Below are positions 62,892-64,000 of a DNA stretch of 64,000 nucleotides, in pieces. The notes under the pieces are model-generated. The model was not told the DNA's origin and ran no database searches. It saw only the letters and a program-made list of their open reading frames with translations. A program made the translations under genes and the position numbers. This stretch comes from Roseburia sp036308125 (GTDB taxonomy: Bacteria > Bacillota > Clostridia > Lachnospirales > Lachnospiraceae): positions 1 through 64,000 of the forward strand of contig JAXJWH010000098.1 of the NCBI GenBank assembly GCA_036308125.1, written 5' to 3'. How positions within the stretch are numbered: the stretch's first letter is position 1; each line of letters starts with the position of its first letter.

Positions 62892-63572
62892 TTATCTTAT
62901 ATTTTCAATCTGCCAGTCGATTGGTTCAATTCCATTTTCCTTAAGAAAATCATTTGCTTTACTAAAATGTTTACATCCGAAAAATCCTCTGTAAGCAGAT
63001 AATGGACTTGGATGTGGTGCTTTTAAAACCAGATGTTTTGGGTTATTAAGCATTTTTTCTTTAGTCTGGGCAGGTTTTCCCCAAAGCATGTATACAATAG
63101 GTCTGTCCTGAGCATTTACCGCATTAATTATTGCATCGGTAAACTGTTCCCAGCCTTTTCCCTGATGTGAATTTGCCTGATGTGCCCTTACGGTAAGCAC
63201 TGTATTAAGCATAAGTACTCCCTGATCTGCCCATTTCTTCAAATATCCGTTATCAGGAATAAAACATCCTAAATCCGAATTAAGTTCTTTGTATATGTTT
63301 TGTAAAGATGGCGGTATATCCTTTTGTTCCGGTAAAACTGAAAAACTAAGACCATGTGCCTGATTTTCATTATGATATGGATCCTGACCTAATATAAGCA
63401 CCTTAACCTTGCTTAAAGGTGTAAAATGCATGGCATTAAATATATCATCTGCCGGAGGATATATTATTGTTTTACTATATTCATCTTTAACAAATTCATA
63501 TAATTCTTTATAGTATGGCTTGGAAAATTCTCCTGAAATTGCATCCAGCCAGTCATTTGTAATCATTGCCAT
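62892..63572 (-). CDS. ung: Uracil-DNA glycosylase
   Basis: Removes uracil from DNA, acting with dUTPase (also in this window). 226 residues: LILGQDPYH (catalytic Asp), GLSFSV, and the C-terminal HPSPLSAYRGFFG loop are all intact. The longest frame starts at 63596, inside the end of hisF; ATG 63572 is preferred because the family starts close to it, though the ribosome binding site (GAAG) is weak and an ATG at 63566 is possible. Confidence 0.95.
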   Translation of the reverse strand: MAMITNDWLDAISGEFSKPYYKELYEFVKDEYSKTIIYPPADDIFNAMHFTPLSKVKVLILGQDPYHNENQAHGLSFSVLPEQKDIPPSLQNIYKELNSDLGCFIPDNGYLKKWADQGVLMLNTVLTVRAHQANSHQGKGWEQFTDAIINAVNAQDRPIVYMLWGKPAQTKEKMLNNPKHLVLKAPHPSPLSAYRGFFGCKHFSKANDFLKENGIEPIDWQIENIR

Positions 63573-63576
63573 AATC

Positions 63577-64000
63577 TTATCTTCTAACCGAAACACCCTT
63601 GCCGGCTAGGTACTCCTTTAAATCCATAATCTCAAGTTCTTTATAATGGAACAAAGATGCTGCCAAAGCTGCATCCGCTTTTCCTTCAGTTAATGCATCA
63701 TAGAAATGCTCCTTTGTTCCAGCTCCACCTGATGCAATAACAGGGATTGATACATTTTCAGCAATCTGTCTTGTTAATTCAATATCATATCCTGCCTTTG
63801 TACCATCACAATCCATACTTGTAAGAAGTATCTCACCTGCACCAAGTGCATTAGCCTTCATTGCCCATTCCACTGCATCTAAACCGGTATCAATTCTTCC
63901 ACCATTTTTGTATACATTCCATCCGCTGCCATCTTCTCTTTTTCTTGCATCGATTGCAACTACAACACATTGGCTTCCAAATTTATCCGCTGCATCACTG
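63577..64000 (-). CDS. hisF: Imidazole glycerol phosphate synthase subunit HisF (3' part)
   Basis: C-terminal ~141 residues of the cyclase subunit, cut by the window edge. Recognised by the ADKFGSQCVVVAIDAR strand, the GWNVYKNGG loop, EWAMKANALGAGEILLTSMD, the C-terminal phosphate-binding IPVIASGGAGT and ALAASLFH. With HisH it makes IGP in histidine synthesis. The stop lies within the first bases before ung. Confidence 0.95.
   Translation of the reverse strand, partial: SDAADKFGSQCVVVAIDARKREDGSGWNVYKNGGRIDTGLDAVEWAMKANALGAGEILLTSMDCDGTKAGYDIELTRQIAENVSIPVIASGGAGTKEHFYDALTEGKADAALAASLFHYKELEIMDLKEYLAGKGVSVRR

Noticed and set aside
1..64000. tRNA, rRNA, CRISPR, insertion sequences, prophage
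   Set aside because: None could be seen; intergenic gaps are short and no repeats of the needed form occur.

Overview
The window is a stretch of core chromosome from a low-GC, anaerobic, DAP-peptidoglycan member of the Firmicutes, most likely a motile Lachnospiraceae (Clostridia). The assignment rests on the order of housekeeping genes, the single-chain pyruvate:ferredoxin oxidoreductase, strong AGGAGG-type ribosome binding sites, frequent U-tract terminators, and small families typical of that group (DUF4364, DUF1385/YqhQ, YlxM). A short FliD-like gene preceded by a sigma-D-type promoter suggests flagella. I cannot name a species. No mobile element, prophage, CRISPR array, rRNA or tRNA was seen, and no gene-free stretch exceeds 300 bp.

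Layout, mostly transcribed on the minus strand (each block listed in its transcription order): (1) 1-4.7 kb: sugar ABC ATPase UgpC/MsmX, a CdaR-like regulator and a type IIA topoisomerase B subunit. (2) 8.8-4.6 kb: operon der-plsY-gpsA-dut-PRTase with a recognisable promoter and terminator. (3) 11.7-8.9 kb: a YtrB-like ABC exporter pair. (4) 34.3-11.7 kb: the Firmicutes ribosome/secretion/lipid supercluster, yceD-rpmF-[aldo/keto reductase]-plsX-acpP-rnc-smc-ftsY-[ilvA-acyltransferase]-ylxM-ffh-rpsP-khpA-rimM-trmD-rplS-lepB-rbgA-rnhB-fliK-like-flhB-like-yraN-pgeF-M42 peptidase. (5) 34.3-36.9 kb: ackA and tmcAL, divergent. (6) 41.0-36.9 kb: rnhA, a c-di-GMP EAL protein and aroB. (7) 45.9-41.2 kb: rho-rpmE-yqhQ-prmC-prfA. 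(8) 46.1-48.7 kb, plus strand: malic enzyme, radical SAM protein, DUF4364. (9) 52.6-48.7 kb: dapF-murE-dapA-flavin reductase (diaminopimelate and murein precursors). (10) 52.7-60 kb: an AraC regulator, a CBS-domain pyrophosphatase, a tail-anchored coiled-coil protein and nifJ. (11) 60.2-64 kb: an ABC-F ATPase, the FliD-like gene, ung and the 3' part of hisF.

Functionally the region joins translation (L19, L31, L32, S16, RF1, PrmC, RimM, TrmD, RbgA), co-translational export (Ffh, FtsY, YlxM, LepB), phospholipid synthesis (PlsX, PlsY, GpsA, AcpP), chromosome maintenance (SMC, topoisomerase, RNases H, Ung) and fermentation (PFOR, AckA, malic enzyme).

I did not find an obviously new multi-gene system. 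The observations most worth a second look are small: a TrmD-GNAT fusion, a sigma-D-type promoter before a miniature FliD-like protein, a terminator whose distal arm supplies the -35 box of the next promoter, paired GTCA-N3-TGAC palindromes before ugpC, an ABC-F protein with a degenerate second ATPase site, and a phosphoribosyltransferase homologue lacking the acidic pair of its PRPP loop. Several start codons were moved inward because the longest reading frame starts inside or upstream of the ribosome binding site; the reasons are given in the entries.
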